Assembly (NCBI RefSeq): GCF_005239225.2
Contig: NC_133293.1
Location: forward strand, 19,560,333-19,624,332
Direction of reading: 5' to 3'
DNA length: 64,000 nt
DNA from: Populus alba
Lineage: Eukaryota; Streptophyta; Magnoliopsida; Malpighiales; Salicaceae
In this document: in pieces, positions 22,405-32,647 of the stretch
Numbering within the stretch: position 1 is the stretch's first letter
Layout: each line of letters opens with the position of its first letter
Notes under the pieces: generated by a model
Told to the model about the DNA's origin: nothing
What the model saw: only the letters and a program-made list of their open reading frames with translations
Database searches by the model: none
Program-made: the position numbers and the translations under genes

Positions 22405-22555
22405 GACCGGTCCTTGAAACATACAACAGCAGGAGTCTGATGCAGCTTGTCAGATTATCTGGACAAAAGTGCACGCGCTTGGAAGGGCATAATTTTCAAC
22501 AATCATAGAGATGCAGATTCCAGAAGTCGATGGGCTTTCATTGCAAACGAAAGCC
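22405..22555 (-). pseudogene. Decayed duplicate of the last exon of the nitrilase-like gene
   Basis: The segment aligns with 22860-23000, which carries the functional last exon (22995-22954), at an offset of about 450. In the relic (about 22553-22513) the Gln-Arg-Lys start has become CAA TGA, a stop. One base is missing in the codon after TTCTGG, and the AG acceptor before the exon is lost. Flanks also match (CAATCATAGAGATGCAGATT against CAATCATAAAGATGTAGATT). It lies downstream of the real stop and is presumably inert. Confidence 0.75.
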
Positions 22556-22953
22556 CTTTTATGCCTTCTCCTTCAAACCCCTTTACACATCAGGAGTTGC
22601 AAACTTGCAAGTTGCAACCATAATCAACAACATTTACTTGACATATCCACAATAACAGATGGAAATGTTACATTCAAATCCTTGCATGAAGTATCGAAGT
22701 ATTCGATGAATATTTTGTTGTCCCCGACAGTATACAGATGTGATTAAAAAGGTGAGCATAATTTAAGCAGGCATGCTCACTGACAAATGGCGTCTGAACT
22801 TATTTCCAAATTCCAACTTATTCTTAACTACTGTATCATCCTAGCAAGAATATAGATGACTGTTCCTTGAATCATATGGTACAGCATGAATTCGATGCGA
22901 GTTGGCATGTTGTCTGGATAATAGCATAGATGGACGGGCACAATCTTCAACAA

Positions 22954-25900
22954 TCATAAAGATGTAGATTTCCAGAACTCGATAGGCTTTCTTTGCTGGA
23001 AGTATAAGAGATTGCATTTCTTTACAAACAGGAAAACTCGCATAAATAGAATGATGCACACACCCACACATCATTGTACCATGGATTCACATGCACAACT
23101 TTTAAAGCATTAATGTACAAAAGACTCTCAAGAGACCACACACACTGACACCTGCATCTATGTAAGCGCAGGACACATGCATGCATACCAAGCTGAGTTA
23201 GAGTATACAGATGCTCACAAGCTCTAATTCTAGCAGTGGAGGATGGACATGGCCCACATGGGGGAGGCCAGTTGCTAGACTAACAGGCGATACCAGGCAC
23301 TATGTAGCGCAGGCACATTAGGTTAGATCCTGAGTAGGATATAGTTCAACATCAAACCAACCCAGCATGATAGACACAGAGCCCCGGCATGCCACAATTC
23401 ACATCTAGAATTCCACAATTTCAGGCGAATCAAATAAATCAAGCACAAGCACCAAAACCAGCAGCGTGGACCTGGTCCATAATTTAAGTGCTTGTCCCTA
23501 ACCTCCAAAGCAGATAGCCCATCAAATCCAGGCTCAACTGTGCAATATGCATGTCTTTCCACATCAAATCTCTCGGAGGCTTGGGCTACTATTGAGACCT
23601 AGAGGGCTGTCTTGCTATTTCAACACACCCGTGTTTGGTATTTCTTCCCCTCCAAATTTAGTTGCCTTAAGTACTTGTTAACTTTTAATCAGCCTCATAT
23701 CCTAGAATTGAACAGGATAAAGTTACCTTAGCAATTGGTATTTTTGCTCGTACTGAATCAATCAATGAAAAATCAATATCAGCCACAGCAATCCCTGTTG
23801 AAATGCGATCTGCAAAGTAAAAGAGAATCAAATTGGTAATCAGTAAATTCATCAAACAAGCTAATGGGCTATAAACCAAAGTACACAGCTCATACTTTAA
23901 AAGCACCACAAGCTAGAGAAGAAGAAAGGAGAATGGGAAATTATCGAAGAGTCCATTGGATGAAAAAAAAAAACATGTAATGCAAATAGAAATGCATTCA
24001 CAATAGACTCTTCACTCAAGGATAAGAAGAAGCACTAGAATGAGAGACATTAATTCTCACCAGGCAACCGACCAACAACAGTTCCCCAAGGATCAATTAT
24101 TAACGTGTCACCATAGCTTTCTCTTTTATCATTATGCTTTCCAGCTTGTGCAGCAGCTATTACCTGATAAAGGGGAAAGAGAATTATTACCAAGCTTGCA
24201 TGGTTGACCCAAAATCATAATTCTGCTAAGATAAAAATGAATTCATACATAGCATTGAGTCTCAATTGCACGAGCACGAAGCAAAATCTCCCAGTGTGCC
24301 TGGCCAGTTATTTTTGTAAAAGCAGAAGGTACCAATAAAATCTGCAAATTATAATAAATGCTTCATGTTTTACATGATAAATCATAAAAGTCAAGCTATA
24401 CCAGAGAGTATAAAAATTGAATTATACCTGGGCTTTGTGCTGGAACCTGAGCTGCTGGTATAACTCTGGGAACCTCAGATCATAGCAAACTGATAAACCC
24501 AGGCGTCCAACAGGGCTGTCGACTGAAACTATATCCTTCCCTGGATACATAATTAATATAGATCAGTTAGTCCCAGAAACTTGTGTGAAAAAGCACTTAT
24601 TAGGAACAAGGGATATGAAAATGCTCCTAGAAGCACGTGAAAATTTTACGAATGCATTACACATGGCTAATTCTTAGTAGAAAACTCTATGAATCCAAAT
24701 ATTTGGATCAAAGAAAAATAAAGCATTAGAAGGTCTTCATCAAGATAATCCAGAAAGCATGCCACGTTAGGCATATTGGCTGGCAGTGACTTGTTTTGCC
24801 ATAGATTTGCAGGTATGAGGTTACAGAAGCACAAACGTCAAAAGTGAACCAATAAAATGCTATTTTATACCAGTCAGAAACATTTCTAGAGTGAACCAAA
24901 TGCAGGTGCTGGCAGGTGATAAGATAATTGTTCATTCAACATGCAATTCAGACACGCGGATGAAGAGCTCACCAGGTTCTGTAAAGCTGCTTTCCTTGTA
25001 TACCCGTCCACCAGGAACATCCACATCAAACCTTAATTTAGAAAGAAAACTTTTATTTAGCTCCCAGATGGATAAATTAAACCATGATATGCACGAATTA
25101 ATATAAAAGAAAGAATCGACATAAAAACTTCGAGCGAGCAATACTCATACACTCATATACACTAAAGAACTACAGTGATAAGGGGAGAAGCATCACAACA
25201 AAACCTAGAGTTAACCATCTTACAAGTGTATTTTACTATAACTGCTTCTTATACTCCCACAGTCATCAATGATAACATGCGTGTTGCGCAAGTGTGCATC
25301 GTCAGATCCTCTCTCTTGGAATCCTCCAAGGGACAACCAAATGCCGGACTCCCTGCAATCCAAAAGACCAATCCACTTACAATTCAATAACCATAACCAT
25401 AAAGCAATAAGAAAATTCTAATATTGTGCCAGAAAATAATATGATGATCAATGTCTATCACCTAAAAATAAAATCACAAAGCAGGGAAAATAAAGCAAAA
25501 TCATATATTACCTCGCCAATGAACAATACTGTTGCATAATCGGTCCATCCAAAGGCTCCGCAATGTTAACGCTTTCCCCATCCTTGTCCGCGATGAAAGA
25601 AAAACTTTCCGGGAAACAAACCAATTTTGCCCCTTCTGCCACTGCTTCCTTCACATTACAACCCCAACCCCCAAAAAAAATAAATTAGCAGAGGAATGCT
25701 AAGCACAGTCGGAACAAAAATAAGTATAATAATAACAAAACTGTGTGCTAATGAGAAATCAAAAGCGAGTTTACTTTGACGAGGCGAGAGCAGGTTGCGA
25801 AATTGGCAGCCAGGTCGTTGATTGACGTCATCTGAGCTGCAGCCACTCGGACTGAGTTGGATGCCATGGCTGGCTCGCTGGAAATGGTGGCACGTGATTG

Positions 25901-26002
25901 AACGGTCAGTGAGGTGAAGCGCGCGTGGCGTATCGGACAGGGAAGAGTTCTGTTGCTGTTTAGCTTGACGAAAAAGCGGTAGTTGTGAAGACAAAATGGC
26001 AT
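22954..26002 (-). CDS. NLP2: Deaminated glutathione amidase, nitrilase-like (plastid/cytosol type, NLP2/NIT1 family)
   Basis: Nine exons join in phase: 26002-25775, 25648-25512, 25352-25224, 25031-24973, 24540-24428, 24341-24249, 24163-24061, 23809-23727 and 22995-22954, giving 328 residues. The carbon-nitrogen hydrolase triad is visible: Glu in VCFPESFSFI, Lys in KIHLFDVDVPGGRV and Cys in LSVCYDLRFPELYQQ. The C-terminus is KQRKPIEFWKSTSL. Family members hydrolyse deaminated glutathione, a by-product of transaminases, to 2-oxoglutarate and cysteinylglycine. Residues 1-45 are basic and Ser/Arg-rich (CLHNYRFFVKLNSNR, HARFTSLTVQSR), like a transit peptide. An internal Met (25867, MASNSVRVAAAQ) would give a 283-residue cytosolic form, as reported for the Arabidopsis homologue. 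The motif before the catalytic Lys reads SYSK where the family usually has (S/T)YRK. Confidence 0.88.
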
Positions 26003-26176
26003 CGTTTGGTTTGAAAGAAAAAGATCTTTCGGTGATGCTAGCTGAGAAAACAGAATTTGTTTTCTTTTTGCATTTTTGTCCTTGTTGTTTTGGTTAGTTT
26101 TCATAATGGTTCTATTTACTGATCTTGGCCCCCGAGGAGAGGAGTCTTTGCATTTGGCTATAATTATTTGGGCCAT

Positions 26177-27180
26177 GCTGTAATTTCCTTTTATTTAATT
26201 TGATTAAAAAAATATCATTTAAAAAAAGATAATAAAAAAAAAAAACATGTCACTCATGGCCGAGACTATAATATTTATGAGAAAATACGTAAAAACTATA
26301 ATCTTATTTAAAATTATGACTTTGATAGGAATCTTTTATATGTTTTCAATGAATATGAGATTTCTTTTCTGTTTCTCTTTGTAGAAATACTTAAAATCTC
26401 AATTTCATTAAACTCCCGGTAAGATTCATTGTCAAAAAATTAACATCACATGCTTGAATGTTTCCTTTTTTAAAATTAAATTATACTTGGTGTGTGTTTA
26501 TATTATGGTAAAAAAATATTTTTTATTTAAAAATATATTAAAATACTTTTTAATTTTTAATATTAGCACTTCAAAATTATTGAAATATACTAAAAATATA
26601 TTTATTTGATATTTTTTATTTCAAAAAACAGCCAGACACAAGTGAAATCGTTTAAGTAGCTTTCACTGTCAAAATAAATATTTTTCATTGTTTTATAAAT
26701 GTATGAAATGTTATTTTTTGGCTTATTATAAGTGCTCCTGACTTTCAACTTTTTTTTAAAAAAATCAAGTATATACAAGAACCATCTTATCAATCCATTT
26801 CAACATGTTTTAAAACCAATAATAATCATTATCATCAATTCAACTTTCAAATATATATTTTTTTAAAAATAAAAATACAAAAATAAAAATAAATACAAAA
26901 GAAAACCAACCTTAATCATTTTCTTTTTTACCTTTACTATAAAAGGAGAAAAGAAGATGAGCAAAAGTTGCCTGAAATGATGGTTAGTTGCAAGGTCAAG
27001 GTCAAAACCCTCCCACGAGGCAAGTAAATTAGAAAAACAAAAACTGAAGAAAAAAAAAAACTGAAAATCACAGCTTAATAAGCCCATTGAGGAATCAGAG
27101 AAGACGACCTTCTTATCATGGATTTCCATTAAAACCCAAGATTCGCTGTATAGATAATTACAGTCCTCTCTTTCCTTAAC
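26177..27180. other. Gene-free divergent promoter interval with an AT-rich insertion
   Basis: It lies between the divergently transcribed amidase and PP2C genes. About 26489-26643 resembles a small MITE: GGTGTGTGTTTATATTATGG on the left, and AAAACAGCCAGACACAAG on the right, whose reverse complement starts CTTGTGTCTGGCTG. No gene is seen. Confidence 0.4.
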
Positions 27181-28342
27181 CAATCACAACTCCACAATCT
27201 CTCTGTCTCTGTCTTTCTCTCTCTAGATCTACTTTTAATACAACCTTATTTTTTGTTAGAACATCTAAAATCCCTTCCCTTGGGTTCTCTCATCTAGTAA
27301 ATCCTTCAAAGTTTAGGCCTTTTAGCTTTTATTTTAAGGCTTCTGCATTGAAGGATCATAAAGTTTTGTTCTTTGCCCTTTGAAATTGATGACAAGGTAT
27401 GCTCAGGAACTTTTTTGATTCTCAAAAAAGAAGAAAAAAAAATTGTATGCAATTCCTTTATCCAATTTTACTACAAACCCATGTCAAATTTGATTCCTTC
27501 AAGGGTATTTGGTCTCGAGACATAATTTTTAATTGCTTGGACAGTACCCATTATCTGTTTTTTTTCCGTTTGTTTTATGTTTCAGGTTGGTGGTGTCTGC
27601 AATTTGATTGACCAGAATCCCTCAAGGCAACTACATATAGATTCCCGAGGTGTGTTAAAGAATTATCGTCGGATAGTTTATAATGTACCATGATTGTAAG
27701 TTTTGGGTCTTTTTCATTTCATGCCTCTTAATCATTAAAATGTTCGATTTGATGGTGCTTGCATTTGATAATTGTCTCAAAATTGAAACTTCTCTCTCAA
27801 ATATCGTGGCCATGCCATGACGACATAATTTTGGTTTTGCATGTCCTAAACTCCGCATAATGCAGTTTATGGATGTGCAAATTCACTTGGTTTACTAGAT
27901 TGATGGTGTGTTGAAATTTGAATTTTTGTTAAGCCCATATTGTGCAGTTTCTGGACCTGCACAGAAATGAGTTTGTTGTATCTTGAATCTCTGATGAGGT
28001 AATGCTTCTTGCGTTTTGGTTCCTCCCTAAATGTCATGCTATGTAGTTTATGCACAATTCATCATTTGTTGTATTGTGAAATACTTGTCAGATGTATGGC
28101 CCGTGGATTTACATACAAAATCATCAATGCAAGTTTTTGGACATACTCGTTGGTTTCATAATAGTGTACCCTCTGCAGATTAATGGTGTCTGCATTCAAT
28201 GCGGGTTTGATTTCTGATACATCTGTTGCGGGATTAGAGATTGGTGAGAAACAAGATCCAAGAACAGTCTCTTATATACTTATTGATACTGATTCGTGGA
28301 ATAGTTTGATTTCTGGGTTATTTGGGAGAGAATATGTGAGTG
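27181..28342 (+). promoter_or_regulatory. Leader region of the PP2C gene with a probable leader intron
   Basis: A CT-rich block at about 27195-27230 resembles a plant leader. A donor (GACAAG then GTATGC) at 27397 and an acceptor (CTCTGCAG) ending at 28178 would remove about 780 bases, leaving a leader exon 28179-28342. The intron holds diverged repeats with cores such as TGCAGTTTATGGATGTGCA at about 27863, 27944, 28043 and 28129. Splicing is inferred. Confidence 0.4.
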
Positions 28343-28404
28343 ATGGTTTCAATGTCATTGATGAGAATTGTTTCACCCTGTTGGAAGCCTTCCGTCGAGG
28401 GTGA
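28183..28404 (+). CDS. Upstream ORF overlapping the PP2C start codon
   Basis: An ATG four bases after a predicted leader acceptor opens a 73-codon frame ([14 protein letters not shown] ... LLEAFRRG). It runs through the PP2C ATG at 28343 in a different frame and ends 62 bases inside the main ORF. If this leader exon is used, ribosomes must pass this ATG to reach the phosphatase. It could be translational control, or the true leader may start or splice further downstream. There is no recognisable domain. Confidence 0.35.
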   Translation: MVSAFNAGLISDTSVAGLEIGEKQDPRTVSYILIDTDSWNSLISGLFGREYVSDGFNVIDENCFTLLEAFRRG

Positions 28405-31049
28405 AAATTCAAGTAATGGTGGGGATGCTGCTGGTAGAGCTGAGGGCTTGTTATGGTACAAAGATTCAGGTCAGCATGTTAATGGGGAATTTTCAATGGC
28501 AGTAATTCAAGCGAACAATCTATTGGAAGACTATAGTCAACTTGAATCGGGGCCAATGAGCTCAGTTGACCCAGGTCCTCAAGGAACATTTGTAGGAGTC
28601 TATGATGGCCATGGAGGTCCAGAAGCTGCCCGGTTTGTAAATGAACGCCTTTTTGAAAACATCAAGAGTAAGTTTTTATTACTCGTCTATGATGAACTTC
28701 ATTCTTATTCAAATGGTTGTATCATGTCATTCATGGAATCCCAGTCTGGTCTGTTGATTTTTCTATGATTGTTCCATGATTATCACTGTTGAAATCTAGT
28801 TTTGCATGTATGGTAATGATTTGTTTTCCATTCATCTTGATGTTTGGGCTATTTGGAAGTTCATGAATATGATAGATAATTGCTCTTTGTGTTTTACCCT
28901 CTCAAATACTATACATCCACCATCAAGATTCCTCTGGGGCCACATTTTCTTGAAAAACCTGCTTTTGCATGATCAGGTTAAAACAAAATTATCTAAGTGA
29001 TTTTTGGATATTTTAAAGAATCTTTTTACTTGGATTTCGATCAGGGACAGAGAGAAGTTTCAGAATATGCGCAAGTTATATAAGATTAATGGAAATTCAA
29101 AAATTTTGTCAGCTGGAAAGATCTTTTCTAGATATATATATGTTGTATTAGATTGACGGAAAGTCAAAAACTAACTCCAACTTAAACAATCTTTTTAGAA
29201 TAATGACAATGGATGCATCAACTCCTTCATGTTCTGAGCTTGAAACTTCATTTTCTTGTTACTGCACCTCCTTTACAATGAGTTGCTAGAGTACTTGTTA
29301 TTGCCATAATTGATAATGCAGACTGCCTTTCCAATGTCATTGGTGTATTATACTCTCCCTGTCCCTCTCTATCAGTGTGGATGTTTTATTATTTTCTGGA
29401 TATGTGGATTGTGGATTTTGGGGTATTGTTCAATTTCAGTGGAGAGTCTTGGGTGGTTGTGCAGAAGGTGGCAGACTAATTGTTCTGACTTGGTTTTGGG
29501 GTATTTCTGTTGGTTCTGGAGGAGGAAAGAGTTTAGGACTTCATGGTTTTGCATCTTCCGTGCTGTTTTTTGTTGTACTTGGTCAGAGTGTTCAGAAATT
29601 TATTCTCTCTGAAACAATTGTTATGGGAGTGGATAGTTTTTCTTTCTTCCCTGTGGTGTCGGGCTTCAGGTGCTTTTAGGGGTGTTTCCTAATTTGATAT
29701 CGAGTGGGATTGGGCTGGTTTATTATGAATGGTTTTCTTTTCTGAGTTTCCTTTCTTTGGAGGATAGCTTATTCTCCTTCAAGTTTTTCTATTTGTTTGG
29801 TTGATGTCTTAATACAATTTTCTTTTATCCAAAAAAAAACTTTTCTGCCTAGTTTAACTTCCTGTTTATATAGCTAATGCACATGTTTACTGACTTGACA
29901 GCTATTCATGGTGCAGAATTCACGTCGGAAAACAATGGAATGTCAGCAGATGTTATCAACAAAGCATTTTTGGCAACAGAAGATGAATTTCTCTCTCTAG
30001 TGAAGAACCAGTGGCTACATAAGCCACAGATTGCTTCTGTTGGTGCGTGTTGTTTGGTAGGTGTAGTATGCAGTGGTGTTCTCTACATTGCAAATGCAGG
30101 AGATTCCCGGGCAGTGTTAGGAAGATTGGAAAGGGCCATTAAGGAGATCAAAGCAGTTCAGTTATCATATGAACATAATGCAAGTATAGAATCTGTGAGA
30201 GAGGAGTTGCATTCATTGCACCCCGATGATCCACATATTGTTGTTCTAAAGAACAAGGTTTGGCGCGTGAAGGGTCTGATTCAGGTGACCTTTTCTATGT
30301 TCCACTAGGTTCCTGGACTTTTCTTATTATTTCTATGATGATAAATTGGTGGCATTTTATATTCTTGATTATTGATACTACGATCTAATCTATTGGCAAA
30401 TCTTTGTTTCTTCCACAGATCTCAAGATCTATAGGTGATGCCTATTTGAAAAGGGCGGAGTATAACAGAGAGCCTCTGTTAGCTAAATTTAGATTGCCTG
30501 AACCCTTCAATAAACCGATTCTTAAAGCTGAGCCAACAATTTTAGTGCAGAAACTCTACCCTGAAGATCAGTTTCTTATCTTTGCATCAGATGGCCTGTG
30601 GGAGCACCTAAGCAATCAGGAGGCAGTTGACTTTGTCCACAGCTGTCCACGTAATGTAGGATTGCTGTTTATGATTTCAACTTTATTTTGCCTTCATGTC
30701 ACTTGCTGTGTTTATGGCTGTCTGTAATCATGTTCAGGGAACGATGACTTCTTTGAACTTTCAGAATCATCCTTTCCTCTGCTTATGAAGAGACCTCAAC
30801 TTGTCCTTGTTTTTGCAGGGTGTTGCAAGGAAACTTCTCAAAGCTGCACTCCGTGAAGCAGCAAAGAAAAGAGAAATGAGGTATTCAGACTTGAAAAAGA
30901 TTGACCGTGGTGTCAGGAGACATTTTCATGACGATATCACAGTCATAGTTTTGTTTCTTGATTCGAATCTTGTCAGCCGCAGCTCCTTCCGCGGGCCCCT
31001 AATTTCCATCAAGGGAGGTTATGGTGTCTCTGGAAATGGCAACACTTAG
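28343..31049 (+). CDS. Protein phosphatase 2C, plant clade D-like (PP2C38/48 type)
   Basis: Four coding exons join in phase: 28343-28667, 29902-30284, 30419-30655 and 30819-31049, giving 391 residues. The N-terminus [17 protein letters not shown] is typical of this clade. PP2C motifs appear in order: [17 protein letters not shown] (metal-binding Asp at about residue 88), [54 protein letters not shown] and [13 protein letters not shown]. The enzyme dephosphorylates Ser/Thr with Mg or Mn. In Arabidopsis, clade D members act at the plasma membrane on H+-ATPase under SAUR control, and PP2C38 acts on BIK1; which role applies here is unknown. I chose ATG 28343 because it starts the conserved N-terminus; the GTG before it in frame is not a start. 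Intron 1 is long and carries a retroposon-like insert. Confidence 0.9.
29310..29850 (+). mobile_element. Possible retroposon (LINE-like 3' end) in PP2C intron 1
   Basis: An open frame of about 100 codons (Trp- and Cys-rich, e.g. [18 protein letters not shown]) is followed by pyrimidine-rich sequence, TAATACAATTTTCTTTTATCC and a nine-base A run (about 29831-29839). Trp-rich ends followed by poly-A are seen in plant LINEs. No reverse-transcriptase motif is present and no target duplication was found, so this is tentative. Confidence 0.3.
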
Positions 31050-32322
31050 CTCGAGAATTCCTGCACTCTATCCCCATTTCTTCGTTTGTATTGAGAAACA
31101 ATTTTTTCTTTGAAGAGGAGAGAGCTTAAAGAATTACCCCCTTGTTTTTTCAATTGTATAGCCACGCATCTCAGAAACCTACTTTAATTTGTTGAAAGAC
31201 CTACTTAGGTAAGTATAGTTGATGCCATGACAGAGAGATACCTAAGCAAAAAACCTTTGTTAGTAGCTGTCTGGTTGTTGGCATATGATACTTGATAATC
31301 TATAGTCTTCCTCGACTGCCTTGAGAACTAGAAAAAATAACCCCGTTTAGAGTGAAGTTCACAATATTGTTCAGTTTTAGTTCACAGAGTTTTCGTTTTT
31401 TGTGTGAATCTGGGTCTGCCATCTGTCCTTTTTCAAGCTTTCCTTGACTAGTACTCTAATCGGAAACTATTGCGTGTCGTCTGATTGTGCTTCTCTTTTT
31501 CTTAACCGCGGGAATCCTGGGGCTAGCTTTTGCATCCCGGAGACTAATGTATGAATTTTCTTTTAATCAACTTTATCACCATCTCCTGTTGCTTTCTGCC
31601 GAAATGATATATGATAAAGTGGGGAGTAAATCCACTTGCTTGTCACAATCTCCCAAATCATTTTTTTTTAAATAGCATAAAGAAATATTCAGTTATTATT
31701 AAGATTAATTCAGTGTTATTTAAATTAACTTAGATATGTAAAAAAAAAAAAACTTGATGATTGTTTGAATGTTAAAAAAAATTCACGACGGTAATTTTTT
31801 AAAATATTAAAAGAAAAATATATTGAATTTAATTTAAATTAACTCATGTTAACATGTCATATCCGTAATTTATATCGTGAGGTTGACATAACCATATAGA
31901 AATTCAATCCAAAAAAATTATAAAATTCAATTCTCAATCAACGCAATATTAAAGGGTAAAATTTATAAAAATAATTAAAAAATATCAAAAAATAAACAAC
32001 TCGAGTCAATCCGCTAAACATTAAACTCGGTTTATGTGATTGAGACATCTTTATAAAAAAAAATTTACAAAACTTAATTTTTAATTGATATAATATTAAG
32101 AGGTAAAAATAAAATAAAAATCAATTAAATCAAAAAAAAAAAAAAAAAGGCCTCAGGCTTGTACATGATTTTATAATCCATGGGATACCACCTTCTAAAA
32201 TGAAAAGCATGGCTGTACTGTTTGTATCTTGATACAGAATTGTGCCACCCATGTCAATAATGGTCCTAGCCCATGGTTATAAAAGCATAGTGATCTGAGA
32301 TAGACCGGAAAGGAGGACAAGA
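31050..32322. other. PP2C 3' region and AT-rich spacer
   Basis: About 31050-31480 is likely the 3' untranslated region and terminator of the PP2C gene. From 31680 to 32140 the sequence is AT-rich with poly-A tracts and no coding potential. No gene was recognised. Confidence 0.4.
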
Positions 32323-32647
32323 TAGGGGTGAGCAAAAACGAGAAAATCAAGAAAAAAATAACTGAAAAAACCGAACAAAGAAAAAACTAATTAAACTGAT
32401 TAAAATTTTGAAAAAACCGACCGGTTCGGTTTGGTATTGGTTCTAGGCTTATAAAACCAAACCGAACCGAACCGAAAAAAAACCGAGCCAAAACCGGAAA
32501 AACCGAGCCAAGCTGGTTTTTTTCCTAAAAAATTGAACCGAACCGAAACCAACCGGTTCAAACCGGTTTCGGTTTTTAAAAAAAACAAATTTTGATTTAG
32601 TTATTTTTTTTATAAAAACCGAACCGAACCGAATTTGCTCACCCTTA
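32323..32647 (+). mobile_element. hAT-like non-autonomous element with internal ACCGA array, copy 1
   Basis: The left end TAGGGGTGAGCAAA and the right end, reversed, TAAGGGTGAGCAAA form a 14-bp terminal inverted repeat with one mismatch. The 8 bases outside each end are GGACAAGA and TAACAAGA (6 of 8 match), which fits the 8-bp target duplication of hAT elements. The interior (about 32415-32635) is a degenerate array of AACCGAACCGA- and CCGGTTCGGTTT-type words. There is no ORF of note. The second copy, in reverse orientation, is at 60096-60560. Confidence 0.7.

Noticed and set aside
23323..23562. Minus-strand ORF with a Trp/Cys-rich segment in the last amidase intron
   Set aside because: It lies within intron 8 and has no family match; treated as chance.
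23685..23727. Alternative end of the amidase by reading through the last donor
   Set aside because: It would replace the conserved terminal QRKPIEFWKS motif found in the exon at 22995-22954.
29310..29679. Treating the intron-1 ORFs of the PP2C gene as a protein-coding gene
   Set aside because: No start context, no domain; a decayed retroposon is the more likely reading.
30650..30656. Donor at CAC|GTAATG in the third coding exon of the PP2C gene
   Set aside because: It breaks the reading frame with the next exon; the site after CGTAAT keeps phase and the conserved sequence.
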